Both the position numbers and the translations under genes were made by a program. Of a DNA stretch of 64,000 nucleotides, positions 51,715-60,070 are shown one piece after another. This DNA is from Azospira inquinata (lineage in GTDB: Bacteria; Pseudomonadota; Gammaproteobacteria; Burkholderiales; Rhodocyclaceae). How positions within the stretch are numbered: the first letter of the stretch is position 1; each line of letters starts with the position of its first letter. The notes under the pieces were generated by a model, which worked only from the letters and a program-made list of their open reading frames with translations, did no database searches and was not told where the DNA came from. The stretch spans positions 558,001 to 622,000 of the forward strand of contig NZ_CP064782.1 of the NCBI RefSeq assembly GCF_018905915.1, read 5' to 3'.

Positions 51715-53097
51715 ATGAGTACTCCCTCCCTTCCCGCCGAAATTTTCAAGGCCTACGACATCCGCGGCATTGTCGGTAAAACCCTGACCCCGGACGTGGT
51801 CCGGGCCATCGGCCAGGGCCTCGGTTCCCTGGCCCGGGAACGGCGCCAGACCGCCATTGCGGTGGGCCGGGACGGCCGCCTCTCCGGTCCGGAACTGACC
51901 GAAGCCCTGGCCGAAGGCATCCAGGCCGCCGGCATGGACGTGATCGACATCGGCTGCGTACCCACTCCGGTCACCTATTTCGCCGCCCACCACCTGGGTT
52001 GCAATAGCTGCGTTTCCGTCACCGGCAGCCACAATCCGCCGGACTACAACGGTCTGAAAATGGTCATCGGTGGAGAAACCCTGGCCGGTGAAGCCATCCA
52101 GGCCATCCGCCAACGGGTGGAAGGGGGGCGCCTGACCCAGGGCTCAGGCCAGCTGAGCCACACCAATGTGGTGCCCGCCTATCTGGAACGGATTCTGGGG
52201 GACGTGAAGCTGGCCCGCCCCATGAAAATCGCCATGGACTGCGGCAACGGGGTAGGCGGCGCCGTGGCGCCCCAGCTCTTCAGCCGCCTGGGCTGCCAAG
52301 TGGTGCCCCTGTTCTGCGAGGTGGACGGCCAGTTTCCCAACCACCACCCGGACCCCTCCAAGCCGGAAAATCTCCAAGACCTGATCCGGGCCCTGAAGGA
52401 AACGGATGCGGAAATCGGCATCGCCTTTGACGGGGATGGGGACCGGCTGGGGGTGGTGACCAAGGACGGAGAAATCATTTTCCCCGACCGCCAGCTCATG
52501 CTCTTTGCCGCCGACGTGCTCTCCCGGGTGCCCGGCGGCCAGGTGATTTACGACGTGAAATGCACCCGGCTCCTGGCCCCCTGGGTTCGGGAAAAGGGCG
52601 GCGAACCGGTGATGTGGAACACGGGCCACGCCCTGATTAAGGCCAAGCTCAAGGAAACCGGCGCCCCCCTGGCTGGGGAAATGAGCGGCCACGTGTTTTT
52701 CAAGGAGCGCTGGTACGGCTTTGACGACGGCCTGTACGCCGGCACCCGGCTGCTGGAAATCCTTTCCCGCAGCCCGGACGCCAACGCCGTGCTGAAAGCC
52801 CTGCCCAATTCCACCGCCACCCCGGAACTGAACATCAAAATGCAGGAGGGGGAACCCTTCGCCCTGTTGGACAAGCTCAAGGCCCAGGCCCAGTTCCCCG
52901 CCGCCCGGGAAATCATCACCATCGACGGCCTGCGGGTGGAATATCCGGACGGCTTCGGCCTGGCCCGGCCCTCCAACACCACCCCGGTGGTAGTGCTGCG
53001 CTTCGAGGCTGACTCCGACGCCGCCCTGGCCCGCATCCAGGCCGATTTCCGGACCGCCCTCAACGCCGCCTGGCCCGGCTTAAGCCTGCCTTTCTAA
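51715..53097 (+). CDS. Phosphomannomutase/phosphoglucomutase (AlgC-like)
   Basis: The 460-residue protein has FKAYDIRGIVGKTL at the start, the phosphoserine loop SVTGSHNPPDYNGLKM, the Mg site FDGDGDRLGVV and the sugar-binding GEMSGHVFFKERWYG. It interconverts 6- and 1-phosphates of mannose or glucose for LPS and exopolysaccharide. ATG 51709 in the same frame is an alternative start. It lies 3 bp before the first EAL-HDOD gene. Confidence 0.94.
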   Translation: MSTPSLPAEIFKAYDIRGIVGKTLTPDVVRAIGQGLGSLARERRQTAIAVGRDGRLSGPELTEALAEGIQAAGMDVIDIGCVPTPVTYFAAHHLGCNSCVSVTGSHNPPDYNGLKMVIGGETLAGEAIQAIRQRVEGGRLTQGSGQLSHTNVVPAYLERILGDVKLARPMKIAMDCGNGVGGAVAPQLFSRLGCQVVPLFCEVDGQFPNHHPDPSKPENLQDLIRALKETDAEIGIAFDGDGDRLGVVTKDGEIIFPDRQLMLFAADVLSRVPGGQVIYDVKCTRLLAPWVREKGGEPVMWNTGHALIKAKLKETGAPLAGEMSGHVFFKERWYGFDDGLYAGTRLLEILSRSPDANAVLKALPNSTATPELNIKMQEGEPFALLDKLKAQAQFPAAREIITIDGLRVEYPDGFGLARPSNTTPVVVLRFEADSDAALARIQADFRTALNAAWPGLSLPF

Positions 53098-53100
53098 GCC

Positions 53101-54369
53101 ATGGACCCGGAACAGCTGCCCCCCCACCCGGACGCCTTGGCGGGCGCGGAAATTTTCCTCGCCCGTCAGCCTATTCTGGATCGGGACCAGCAGCTGGTGG
53201 CCTATGAACTCCTGTTCCGGGGCTCCAAATCCAACCGGGCCATGGTCCAGGACGAAAAGCTGGCCACCGCCCAGGTGGTCACCCACGCCTTCGGCGAACT
53301 CTCCTTCGGCGACGTGCTGGGCCCCTACCGGGCCCACATTAACGCGGACCCGGCCTTTCTCCTCTCCGAAGCGGTGGAAATCCTGCCCGGAGAGAGCGTG
53401 GTCCTGGAACTGGCCGCCGAAACCCCGGCGGACCCGGAACTGATCCAGCGCTGCCGCCAGCTGCGGCGCAAGGGCTTTTCCTTCGCCCTGGGGGGCGTGG
53501 CCCGCTACCCGGACAGCCACCTGCCCCTGGCCGGGGAGGTGGATATTCTCAAGGTGGATCACCAGCTCCTGAACAACCATGAGCTTTTCCTTCTCACCTG
53601 CCATTTAAAGCCCCTGCACAAAAAGCTCCTCGCGGAAAAAATCGAGGACCGGATGCAGATGGAGCACTGCTTCGACCTGGGCTTCCAGTATTTCCAGGGC
53701 TATTACTTCGCCCGCCCCACCCTGCTGGAAGGCCGCAAGCTTTCCCACGGCGCCCTTTCGGTGCTGAATCTGCTCAACCTGATTCTCACCGATGCGGACA
53801 CCCATGTGCTGGAGCGCACCTTCAAGCAGGAACCCGGGCTCAGCATCAATCTTCTGCGCCTCACCAATTCCTGCGCCAGCGGCCTGGCGGTGCGCATTGC
53901 CTCGGTACGCCATGCCATCACCATCCTGGGCCGGCGCCAGCTGCAACGCTGGCTGCAACTCCTGCTCTACGCCAATCCGGACGGGGGTCCTTTGAGCCCC
54001 CTGCTGCAACTGGCCGCCACCCGGGGCCGGTTCATGGAGCTGGGGGCGGAGCGGCTGCGCAGCCGGGACCGGGACCTGCCGGACCGGGCCTTCATGGCCG
54101 GCATCCTCTCCCTACTGCCCACGGTCATCGGCCAGCCCATGGCCGATATCCTAGCCCCCCTGTCCCTGCCCCAGGACGTCCATCTGGCCCTGCTGGAACG
54201 GCGTACGGAACTGGGGTACCTTCTCTCTCTTACGGAAAAGCTGGAGGAAGATCAGGACATGGACTGCGCCGAATTGCTCACCCAGCTGCCGGGCCTGCGC
54301 CCCCGCAGTGTCAGCGAATGCCTGGCCCAGGCCCTGTCCTGGGCCAACCGGCTCACCCAGGAACGCTGA
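53101..54369 (+). CDS. EAL-HDOD protein (YuxH family), copy 1
   Basis: The 422-residue protein has an EAL-type domain (about 15-205) and an HDOD domain (about 210-400; SINLLRLTNSCASG and RRQLQRWLQLLLYA). EAL residues: ELL replaces EAL, Asn and Glu are kept, but the metal-binding Asp-Asp is replaced by Gly-Gly in FALGGVARY; ILKVDHQ keeps Lys and Asp. It is therefore unlikely to cut cyclic di-GMP and may bind it. The start follows the mutase stop by 3 bp with no ribosome-binding site, implying coupling. A second copy follows directly. Confidence 0.9.
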   Translation: MDPEQLPPHPDALAGAEIFLARQPILDRDQQLVAYELLFRGSKSNRAMVQDEKLATAQVVTHAFGELSFGDVLGPYRAHINADPAFLLSEAVEILPGESVVLELAAETPADPELIQRCRQLRRKGFSFALGGVARYPDSHLPLAGEVDILKVDHQLLNNHELFLLTCHLKPLHKKLLAEKIEDRMQMEHCFDLGFQYFQGYYFARPTLLEGRKLSHGALSVLNLLNLILTDADTHVLERTFKQEPGLSINLLRLTNSCASGLAVRIASVRHAITILGRRQLQRWLQLLLYANPDGGPLSPLLQLAATRGRFMELGAERLRSRDRDLPDRAFMAGILSLLPTVIGQPMADILAPLSLPQDVHLALLERRTELGYLLSLTEKLEEDQDMDCAELLTQLPGLRPRSVSECLAQALSWANRLTQER

Positions 54370-54372
54370 TCC

Positions 54373-55632
54373 GTGGTCGCCCCGGTTTCCGCACCCCCCA
54401 TCTACCTGGGCCGCCAGCCCATCCTGGACAGCCAGCAGCAGCTTTACGGCTACGAACTGCTGTTCCGGGCCGGGCCCAATCCCAATCGGGCCCTGGTGCA
54501 CGATTCCCTCTCCGCCACCGCCACCGTGGTGGCCTACGCCTTCGGGGAACTGGGGCTGGGGGACGCCCTGGGCCAGCACCGGGGCTTCATCAACGTGGAT
54601 CAGGCCTTTCTCGACAGCAGCGCCTCCGAACTTCTGCCCAAGGATCAGGTGGTGCTGGAAATCCTGGAAGACGTGCCCCTTACCGCCGACCTCCTGGAAC
54701 GCTGCGCCAGCCTGCGTCAGGCGGGCTTCACCCTGGCCCTGGACGACGTCACCGCCCTCACCCCGGCGGTCCAGGCCCTGCTGCCCCTGGCCCACATCGT
54801 CAAGGTGGTGATCGGCGCCCTGCCGGGAGACAGCCTCAATGAACTGGTGGCCGCCCTGGCCCCCTACCCGGTGGAACTGCTGGCGGAGCAGGTGGAAACC
54901 CGGGAACAGATGGAACGCTGCCGGGCCCTGGGCTTCCGCTACTTCCAGGGCTACTACTTCGCCCGGCCCGATATTCTCACCGGCCACCGCCTGGGCCACG
55001 CCCGTCTCTCCCTCCTGAAAATTCTTACCCAGGTGCTGGACGATGCGGAAACCGCGGCCCTGGAAAGCCTGTTCAAACGGGAGCCGGGCCTCAGTATCAA
55101 TCTCCTGCGCCTGGCCAATTCCGCCGCCGTGGGCGCCCGGGCCCAGATCGACTCCCTGCGCCACGCCATCACCCTGCTGGGGCGCCGCCAGCTGCAACGC
55201 TGGCTACAACTGCTGCTGTACACCGACCCCAGCGGCATCACCTACGCCACCCCCCTGCTGCAACTGGCCGCCACCCGAGCCCGGCTCATGGAAATTCTGG
55301 CCGGGGCCCAGCAGCCGGACCTGCCGGCCTACGGGGACAAGGCCTTTCTCACCGGCATCCTGTCCCTCACTCCTGGGCTCTTCAATCTCACCATGGAAGA
55401 CATCCTGGCCCAGATTTCCAATCTGGCGGATGACGTGTGCCAGGCCCTGCTACAACACCAGGGGCCCCTGGGCCAACTGATCCGCCTAGTGGAAAGCCTG
55501 GAAGAGGAAAAACTGGAGCAAGTTCCCCGCCTTCTGGCCCAAATTCCCGGCCTCAGCCCGGAACAGCTCAATCAGGCCCAGGCCCAAGCCCTGGCCTGGA
55601 CCGCCGCCCTGGAAGAAAACCACTCCCGCTAA
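54373..55632 (+). CDS. EAL-HDOD protein (YuxH family), copy 2
   Basis: The 419-residue protein is a tandem paralogue of the gene upstream, with the same EAL then HDOD layout and many identical stretches (QGYYFARP, SINLLRLANS, RRQLQRWLQLLLY). Here the Asp-Asp pair is kept (LALDDVTALTP), but the Lys-x-Asp motif reads VKVVIG, so the Asp is lost. The pattern of loss is complementary to copy 1. Start is a GTG 3 bp after the previous stop. A scaffold or heterodimeric signalling role is possible; catalytic activity is doubtful. Confidence 0.9.
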   Translation: MVAPVSAPPIYLGRQPILDSQQQLYGYELLFRAGPNPNRALVHDSLSATATVVAYAFGELGLGDALGQHRGFINVDQAFLDSSASELLPKDQVVLEILEDVPLTADLLERCASLRQAGFTLALDDVTALTPAVQALLPLAHIVKVVIGALPGDSLNELVAALAPYPVELLAEQVETREQMERCRALGFRYFQGYYFARPDILTGHRLGHARLSLLKILTQVLDDAETAALESLFKREPGLSINLLRLANSAAVGARAQIDSLRHAITLLGRRQLQRWLQLLLYTDPSGITYATPLLQLAATRARLMEILAGAQQPDLPAYGDKAFLTGILSLTPGLFNLTMEDILAQISNLADDVCQALLQHQGPLGQLIRLVESLEEEKLEQVPRLLAQIPGLSPEQLNQAQAQALAWTAALEENHSR

Positions 55633-55852
55633 GAGCGGCCCCGCCTGGGTCCGGCCCCTGACGTGCCCTAGGCACGGCCTTTCCGGGCCTTTTGTTACCC
55701 CCAAGATCATGCAGCGAGGAACGCTCTCGTCCGGGCGTCCCTTGGTGCACCGCAGCTTGCATGGCCCAGCGCCATGGCATAAAAAGAAAGCTCCCGTCCC
55801 ACCGTTCCCGAACCGATTCCCCGTGGCCCCCTCCGGCCGGAAAGGAAGCCCC

Positions 55853-56800
55853 ATGTTCGAGATTCGCCGAGCCCAAGGCGCCGATCATCCGGCCATACTC
55901 CATTTGCTGGCCCTGACCCCGGTAGGGGAACCCACCCATCCCCTGCGGGAAGACGACGTGCTCTACGTGGCGGAAACGGACGGGACCCTGATCGGTATCA
56001 GCGGCCTGGCCCCCTGCGCCCCCCACATGGGCCTCTTCCACTCCCTCCTGGTACGCCCCGGTTTCCGCAAACGGCACATCGCCCGCCAGCTGTACCAGCG
56101 GGTCATGGACCATGCCTACGATCTGGGTATTCGGGAGCTGTACACCCTCACCGCCAGCGGCCGCACCTATTTCGAGACCCTGGGCTTTCTCCCCGCCTCC
56201 CAGGAACAGCCTCCCGCTCCCCTGCAACGCCTGTTGCATGACGCCAGCTATGAACCGGGCCAGACGGCCCTGCTGGTGCGCTCCCTGGCCCGCCAGGGGG
56301 ATGGCCCCCCGCCCCGGCCGGAGCCGGGCCGGGAGGAGGATCCGGGGCTGGCCGCCGCCCGCCATTTCGACCAGGGCTATTACTGCGCCGAAAGCGTGTT
56401 GCTGGCCCTGAGCCATCATCTGGGCCGGGACAATCCCCTCATTCCCCGCATTGCCACGGGCTTTTGCACCGGCCAGTCCCGCGCCTGGGGCACCTGCGGC
56501 GCCCTTTCCGGGGCCATCATGGCCCTGGGGCTGGAACTGGGGCGCAGCGACCCTCAAGCCTCCGCCAGCCCCGTGTACCGGGCAGTGCAGCGCCTCACCC
56601 AGGAGTTCGGCCAGGCCTGCGGCGGTACCCGGTGCAGCGAATTGCTGGGCTGCGATCTGGATACGGAAGATGGCCGCCAGGTCTATTGCCGCACCCAGGC
56701 CCACGTCCAATGCCGGGAATACGTCAGTCTGGCCGCCCGGCTGGCGGTCCAGATTATCGCCGCCAGCCCGGCCCAGGACCCCAACGGCAGCCTGTTCTAG
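55853..56800 (+). CDS. GNAT acetyltransferase fused to a C_GCAxxG_C_C domain
   Basis: The 315-residue protein has a GNAT domain (about 1-145; HSLLVRPGFRKRHIARQLYQ is the acetyl-CoA loop, altered from the usual RxxGxG) followed by a Pro-rich linker and a C-terminal cysteine domain (about 175-300) with YYCAESVL, GFCTGQSRAWGTCGALSG, GTRCSELLGCDL and VQCREYV. That pattern fits the C_GCAxxG_C_C redox family. The N-domain resembles small ArsN2-type acetyltransferases. The substrate is unknown. GGAAG precedes the ATG. Confidence 0.87.
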   Translation: MFEIRRAQGADHPAILHLLALTPVGEPTHPLREDDVLYVAETDGTLIGISGLAPCAPHMGLFHSLLVRPGFRKRHIARQLYQRVMDHAYDLGIRELYTLTASGRTYFETLGFLPASQEQPPAPLQRLLHDASYEPGQTALLVRSLARQGDGPPPRPEPGREEDPGLAAARHFDQGYYCAESVLLALSHHLGRDNPLIPRIATGFCTGQSRAWGTCGALSGAIMALGLELGRSDPQASASPVYRAVQRLTQEFGQACGGTRCSELLGCDLDTEDGRQVYCRTQAHVQCREYVSLAARLAVQIIAASPAQDPNGSLF

Positions 56801-56867
56801 GGCCCGGGCGCTCACTGAATTGGGTTCCCGGAAGGAATCCCTGGCTTAGCTCTTAGTTTTGGCCGTA

Positions 56868-56956
56868 GCTTTGGCTTTGGCTTTGGCTTTGGCTTTGGCT
56901 TTGGCTTTGGCTTTGGCTTTGGCTTTGGCTTTGGGCTTTGGGCTTTGGGCTTTGGC
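56868..56956. repeat. Hexanucleotide repeat (GCTTTG)n
   Basis: Eleven perfect tandem copies of GCTTTG (56868-56933) are followed by three copies lengthened to GGCTTTG. The tract lies in the gap between the convergent GNAT-fusion and Nudix genes. It reads as Lys-Pro repeats on the minus strand but no credible gene uses it. Such perfect short tandems are prone to copy-number change. Confidence 0.95.
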
Positions 56957-57066
56957 AACAGCGTAAAAACTTTCGGCTCCGGATCACCGGAAAACCAACG
57001 CCCATCGGGGCCCTGCCTAGGACCCGTCAATCCTGGTGCTAGGCCCAGGGGGCTTGACCCCAGCGC

Positions 57067-57597
57067 CTAAACCCCGCCCTCCGGCTGGCGCTTGGCCAGC
57101 CAGTCCCGCACCGCCAAACCGGTGCCGAAATCCCAGCCCTGGAGCTGATCCGGGGCCACCAGTTTGACCTCACACAATTCTTCGCTAAGGCGAATTTCCC
57201 CCTCCGCCTCCACGTGGTAGGCGATGATCACCTCATTTTTCCGGGGGAAGGGGTAGGCGCCGATCAGGGACCAGCGCTGGCAATCCAGATCCAGCTCTTC
57301 CTTCACTTCCCGCATAGCCCCGGCCTCGGGGGATTCATCCCGCTCCAGAAAGCCGGCGATGATGCCGAACTTTTTCTCCTCCCAGGCCGCGTTGCGGGCC
57401 AGAACCATCTGCCCCCGCCATTGCACCAGGGCCGCCACCACCGGGGTGGGATTGTTCCAGAATACATAGCCGCACAACTCGTCCCGACAGGCCAGCCGGG
57501 CCAGCCCCCCCAGCTCCCGGGGACTCAGGGAGGCGCCGCAATAGGGGCAGAAACGGGGGGCACGAACGATGGGAGGCAAAACCAGTTCATCAGACAT
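57067..57597 (-). CDS. Nudix hydrolase with zinc ribbon (NudC-like)
   Basis: The 176-residue protein starts with a four-Cys zinc ribbon (FCPYCG and CRDELCGYVFWNNP) and then a Nudix domain with box GFLERDESPEAGAMREVKEE (about 96-115). This matches the C-terminal half of NADH pyrophosphatase NudC, without its N-terminal domain. It probably cleaves a dinucleotide or NDP-sugar. The ATG at 57597 avoids an unlikely Ala/Gly-rich N-terminus from further upstream. Confidence 0.88.
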   Translation of the reverse strand: MSDELVLPPIVRAPRFCPYCGASLSPRELGGLARLACRDELCGYVFWNNPTPVVAALVQWRGQMVLARNAAWEEKKFGIIAGFLERDESPEAGAMREVKEELDLDCQRWSLIGAYPFPRKNEVIIAYHVEAEGEIRLSEELCEVKLVAPDQLQGWDFGTGLAVRDWLAKRQPEGGV

Positions 57598-57685
57598 GGC
57601 AAAACTTTCCGAGACAGACGGGGCCCTGGCACCGGCCCCGGGCAAGGGCCCGGCACGGCGGCAGGGCGGCAGGGCGGTAAAAGAA

Positions 57686-58006
57686 TCAGCGGCCCTTGGG
57701 ATTCAGGCTGCCCCGGTTGTAATCCTTGTCCCCGGGCATGATGGCCCGGGAGCCGGGCACCCAGCCACCCTGGGCGGAAATGGGACGCACCTGGTTTTCC
57801 GGGTACTTGGCGGCCTGATCCCGGGCAACGGCGGCCTTGGCCTTATCCACGTATTCCCATTTCCCCGTGGGGTAGAGGCGCACCTTGTCCCCCTGGGCCG
57901 TGGTGGCCTCCAGGGGCGTGCGATCCAGATCATCGGCCCAGGACTGAAGGGCGGGCAGGGCAAGCAGAAGGGTCAAGGGCAGAGCGGAGAGGGAAAGACG
58001 GGGCAT
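57686..58006 (-). CDS. Small secreted protein of unknown function
   Basis: The 106-residue protein has a signal peptide (about 1-24, ending SWA before DDLD) and a short mature chain with the segment GDKVRLYPTGKWEYVD, similar to a motif in small periplasmic proteins of unknown function. The C-terminus is Gly/Asn/Arg-rich. AGGTGAG precedes the ATG. It lies between two hexanucleotide repeat tracts. Confidence 0.7.
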   Translation of the reverse strand: MPRLSLSALPLTLLLALPALQSWADDLDRTPLEATTAQGDKVRLYPTGKWEYVDKAKAAVARDQAAKYPENQVRPISAQGGWVPGSRAIMPGDKDYNRGSLNPKGR

Positions 58007-58201
58007 GGCTCACCTGGCAAAAAGTGGGAGAACGGGCCCCGCCACCAAGGGCAGGCCCGGGAAAAGTCCCGAGCATACCACCGGGGGGCGGGGGTTTTGC
58101 CAGGGACCGGGCGGGGACCGCCCCGGGGTGGCTTAAGAAAAACGAGGGAGAAAAGGTCAGGGGTAGCCGGGGCCAGCAAGGCTGGGGCTTACCGCGGGAA
58201 G

Positions 58202-58436
58202 GCTGTGGCTGTGGCTGTGGCTTGTGGCTTGTGGCTTGTGGCTGTGGCTTGTGGCTGTGGCTTGTGGCTGTGGCTGTGGCTGTGGCTGTGGCTGTGGCTG
58301 TGGCTGTGGCTGTGGCTGTGGCTGTGGCTGTGGCTGTGGCTGTGGCTGTGGCTGTGGCTGTGGCTGTGGCTGTGGCTGTGGCTGTGGCTGTGGCTGTGGC
58401 TGTGGCTGTGGCTGTGGCTGTGGGCTGTGGGCTGTG
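58202..58436. repeat. Hexanucleotide repeat (GCTGTG)n
   Basis: An irregular start mixing GCTGTG and GCTTGTG units (58202-58266) leads into 26 perfect GCTGTG copies (58267-58422) and two heptamers (GGCTGTG). Because the unit is a multiple of three and has no stop, all six frames stay open across it, giving false reading frames of Val-Ala, Cys-Gly, Trp-Leu and others. It lies between the small secreted protein gene and rlmM. Confidence 0.97.
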
Positions 58437-58462
58437 CGGCCAGCCCACAGCCCACAGCCCAC
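58420..58462. repeat. Perfect 17-bp inverted repeat at the edge of the repeat tract
   Basis: GTGGGCTGTGGGCTGTG (58420-58436) is exactly complementary to 58446-58462, with a 9-nt loop. The left arm is the end of the hexanucleotide tract, so the right arm is a short inverted copy of the repeat. No T run follows, so it is not a typical terminator. Confidence 0.85.
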
Positions 58463-58550
58463 CAAGGCAGAAGCTGATCCGCGACGACCCACCGCCGCCC
58501 CAGCGCCAAAGCCCCCGGGGTAGGCGTAAGCGGCCCCCGGGGAACCGGCT

Positions 58551-59672
58551 TCAGCCCTTTACCGGACGCAGGTAGCCGGTGACTTCTTCCCGGTCGTGGT
58601 AGAGCTGCTTGAAATCCAGGCGGTATTTGATGCCCGCCTCGGCCAGCCGGGCATCCATGATGTCCCGGCAGCGCTCCAGTTCGTCGTAGCGCTTTTTCAT
58701 GGGGAGTTTGAGATTAAACAGGGCTTGACGGCACCAGCCGCTGGCCAGCCATTCCCCCATCACCCCGGCGATACGGGAGGGGCTTTCCACCATGTCGCAG
58801 ACCAGCCAGTCCACGGGCCGCTTGGGGTGGTAGTGGAAGCCATCCACCCGCAGGTGCTCCACCTGGCCCGAGGCCATCAGGGCCGGGTCCATGGGACCGT
58901 TGTCGATGGCGGTCACATTCAGTTCCCGCTGCACCAGCTGCCAGGTCCAGCCCCCGGGGGCGGCCCCCAGGTCCACCGCCGTGAGCCCGGCGTGGAACAG
59001 GTTATCCAGATGCCGTTCCCCCACCAGTTCCAACAGGGCTTCCGCCAGCTTCAAGGTAGAGCGAGACGGAGCGGCCCTGGGCATGCGCAGCCGGGGAATG
59101 CCCATGAACCAGCCCGAATGGTTGCCCGGGAAGGAGACCCCTACATAGGCCGCCGCCGAGCCGAGGAAAAAGAGGTGGAGCCAGGGCAGGTCCGCCGCCT
59201 CGGGCTGAAGCAGCCCGGCTTTTTCTAGGGCCCGGGTGAAGGGGGTGGAAAATTTGCGGCAAAAGGCCAGCAATTCCTTGGCCTCGTTGGTATCCGCCGT
59301 TTCCACCTGGAGGCTGGAAAAGGCACAGCCCAGGGATTTGGCCCGAGCCAGGAGGGGCGTCACCCGGTCCGTCGTGGGCAAGTCGCCGTCCAGGGGGGCC
59401 ACAAACACCAGCTGGCGGGCAAAAACCAGGCGCTTCCAGCGCAGCTTGTCCATCAGGATGGCCATATCCTCCTGCTGGTGGGGCACAAAGAGCACATAGC
59501 CCGAATCGGGCTTGGCCTTCACATAGCCGAAGACGGCCAGTTCCGCCCCCCGGTCGGTAATTTCCTGGGCCATTTCCTTTTCAAAGCCAGGACGGCAATA
59601 AAACAGCACAGCGGAAAAGGCGGAGGGAGCAAGGGAGACCCCGGAGGCCGGGGTGACAGCAGGTTTTTTCAT
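58551..59672 (-). CDS. rlmM: RlmM, 23S rRNA 2'-O-ribose methyltransferase (C2498)
   Basis: The 373-residue protein has an N-terminal THUMP-like part (VLFYCRPGFEKEMAQEI near residue 22) and a Rossmann methyltransferase domain with SAM motif AVDLGAAPGGWTWQL near 224, VDWLVCDMVESP and FNLKLPMKKRYDEL, which hold the K-D-K-E type catalytic residues. It methylates C2498 of 23S rRNA before ribosome assembly. The ATG at 59672 gives the usual length; a longer upstream reading is Pro/Ala-rich and unlikely. Confidence 0.95.
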   Translation of the reverse strand: MKKPAVTPASGVSLAPSAFSAVLFYCRPGFEKEMAQEITDRGAELAVFGYVKAKPDSGYVLFVPHQQEDMAILMDKLRWKRLVFARQLVFVAPLDGDLPTTDRVTPLLARAKSLGCAFSSLQVETADTNEAKELLAFCRKFSTPFTRALEKAGLLQPEAADLPWLHLFFLGSAAAYVGVSFPGNHSGWFMGIPRLRMPRAAPSRSTLKLAEALLELVGERHLDNLFHAGLTAVDLGAAPGGWTWQLVQRELNVTAIDNGPMDPALMASGQVEHLRVDGFHYHPKRPVDWLVCDMVESPSRIAGVMGEWLASGWCRQALFNLKLPMKKRYDELERCRDIMDARLAEAGIKYRLDFKQLYHDREEVTGYLRPVKG

Positions 59673-60070
59673 GGCCCCAAGGATACCGGGAAGGCAGGAG
59701 GGAAGCCACCGGGCCGGGGAACGAGCCAGTGGCGAGGCGGGGATTCCGCCCACCGGGAGGGCTGCTGCTGGGGCCCGGGCCGGGGTAGCCGGGAGGCGCA
59801 AGGGAGGGCGGGGAGATGGGCCTCCCACCACCCCCGTGAGGCCGCCCCGGATGGGGATCTAAGCGCCACGGCCCTCCCGGGCAAAGCCGCTGCCTAGTCC
59901 TTTAGCTTGCTGGCTCGCCACCAGACGCTCCCGGGGGCAGCGGTCTCCCCAGAAGGGAATACCGCCGAATGGCGCAGCCCCGGCAGAATCCGTCCGGCTG
60001 CCGATGGCGCCCGGACGCTGGAAGGGTAGGATAGGAAGCTTTTCACCCCCCATCGGCAAGGAGCAGCTCC
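59673..60070. other. 398-bp intergenic region, no gene seen
   Basis: This gap between divergent rlmM and the aldo-keto reductase gene is very GC-rich. I find no credible reading frame, tRNA or strong hairpin with T run. AAGGAG near 60059 is the ribosome-binding site of the following gene. Confidence 0.6.

Noticed and set aside
58202..58436. A CRISPR array
   Set aside because: The repeats are directly adjacent 6-mers without spacers, and no cas genes are present.
57930..58575. Reading frames encoding long Ala-Thr, Ser-His, Pro-Gln, Trp-Leu, Cys-Gly or Val-Ala repeats
   Set aside because: They come from the GCTGTG array, which has no stop in any of six frames; none has a credible start, ribosome-binding site or conserved flank.
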